DNA from: an uncultured Bryobacteraceae bacterium
GTDB taxonomy: Bacteria; Acidobacteriota; Terriglobia; Bryobacterales; Bryobacteraceae
Direction of reading: 5' to 3'
Length of the DNA stretch: 8,422 nt
NCBI GenBank assembly: GCA_937921835.1
Contig: CAKZVG010000522.1
Coordinates: forward strand, 1 to 8,422
Below, piece by piece: positions 8,238 to 8,422 of this stretch; the stretch's first letter is position 1; every line of letters starts with the position of its first letter. Position numbers and translations under genes: made by a program. The notes beneath the pieces are model-generated. The model was not told where the DNA came from, searched no databases, and saw only the letters and a list, made by a program, of their open reading frames with translations.

Positions 8238-8267
8238 AGCATACCTCCACCCGCCGTCACGTGTCAT
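8238..8267 (-). promoter_or_regulatory. Possible sigma70-type promoter before the deacylase
   Basis: On the minus strand ATGACA (8267-8262, 5 of 6 to TTGACA) is followed after 18 nt by TATGCT (8243-8238, 4 of 6 to TATAAT). Transcription would begin a few bases before the ATG at 8228, giving a nearly leaderless message. The element overlaps the end of the upstream gene and could be chance. In a GC-rich genome, such an AT-rich short stretch is still unusual. Confidence 0.25.
8244..8248 (-). promoter_or_regulatory. GGAGG element upstream of the deacylase start
   Basis: A perfect GGAGG core lies between the end of the upstream gene (8257) and the ATG at 8228, but 15 nt from that ATG, which is longer than usual. 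The alternative ATG at 8267 instead has GGGG with 6 nt spacing inside the upstream coding region. The start choice for the deacylase therefore stays open. Confidence 0.35.
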
Positions 8268-8422
8268 CGATCACCCCGGTGAACCAGGTGCGCGGCACTG
8301 CTTCGAAGAGATCGCTCATTTGCGGACGCCAGCCCGGGCCCGCCTCTTTCTCTGAGCCGCAGAGGACCCACGCCGGGACCCGACGCTCGCGCGCGCACAG
8401 GGCCACCGCCGCCGTGCCGATC
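8257..8422 (-). CDS. C-terminal end of a probable eIF-2B-family protein (partial)
   Basis: A frame open from the right edge encodes the last 54 residues of a protein: IGTAAVALCARERRVPAWVL, then CGSEKEAGPGW, and finally SDLFEAVPRTWFTGVIDDT before a TGA at 8259-8257. This resembles the C-terminus of the eIF-2B alpha/beta/delta family (MtnA, ribose-1,5-bisphosphate isomerase and archaeal-type IF-2B relatives). That family has a GT-x-x-x-A-LA-A-x-x-x-x-VP-x-YVL block, then a 'fe-x-vP-x-x-x-it-x-vit-x-x-G' tail. These enzymes bind sugar phosphates or nucleotides in the cytoplasm. The residues that would separate the subfamilies lie outside the window, so no precise function is given. It is on the same strand as the deacylase, with a gap of 28 nt (or an 11-nt overlap if the longer deacylase start is used), and probably shares its transcript. 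Confidence 0.6.
   Translation of the reverse strand, partial: IGTAAVALCARERRVPAWVLCGSEKEAGPGWRPQMSDLFEAVPRTWFTGVIDDT

Noticed and set aside
6645..8282. Plus-strand open frame of about 545 codons opposite the deacylase
   Set aside because: Low-complexity Arg/Ala/His-rich translation without recognisable motifs. The opposite strand encodes a full amidohydrolase with conserved metal ligands.

Overview
This is a GC-rich, densely coded bacterial chromosome segment with almost no non-coding DNA. Neighbouring genes are separated by 2, 3 and 4 nt, or overlap by 1 to 4 nt. Nothing in it looks like a phage, insertion sequence, CRISPR array, tRNA or rRNA. The gene content fits an Acidobacteriota-type soil bacterium of the Solibacter/Bryobacter kind: a hydrogenase-4-like membrane complex without a nickel site, secreted amidohydrolases and a secreted clan GH-A glycosidase. 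That taxonomic guess is an inference from gene content and base composition, not from a marker gene.

Plus strand, 1-4406: the 3' half of an operon for a complex related to both respiratory complex I and group 4 [NiFe] hydrogenases. In order it holds the end of a HyfE-like membrane subunit (its start lies outside the window), a complete HyfF-like proton-channel subunit, a HyfG/HycE-like large subunit (NuoC domain fused to NuoD/hydrogenase domain), and a small subunit in which a HyfH-like ferredoxin domain is fused to a HyfI/NuoB-like domain. The large subunit has lost all four cysteines that bind nickel and iron in hydrogenases, and it ends exactly where a hydrogenase would be trimmed during maturation. 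The ferredoxin domain has lost the ligands of one [4Fe-4S] cluster and kept those of the other. The complex is therefore very unlikely to be a hydrogenase. It fits the 'energy-converting hydrogenase-related' (Ehr) class, whose physiological electron donor and acceptor are not settled.

Minus strand, 4411-8422: a second, convergent gene cluster whose last stop codon lies 4 nt from the stop of the Ehr operon. Reading from the right edge it contains the C-terminal end of a probable eIF-2B-family protein, a secreted N-acyl-D-amino-acid deacylase-like amidohydrolase, and a secreted clan GH-A glycoside hydrolase. The last two genes overlap as ATGA and are probably translationally coupled. Both products carry export signals, so they probably act outside the cytoplasm, perhaps on the same cell-wall or polysaccharide-derived material. 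The deacylase has Asp where the classical enzymes have their zinc-binding Cys.

The most interesting features are the matched losses of metal sites in the Ehr subunits, the naturally 'pre-trimmed' large subunit, and the altered metal site of the deacylase.
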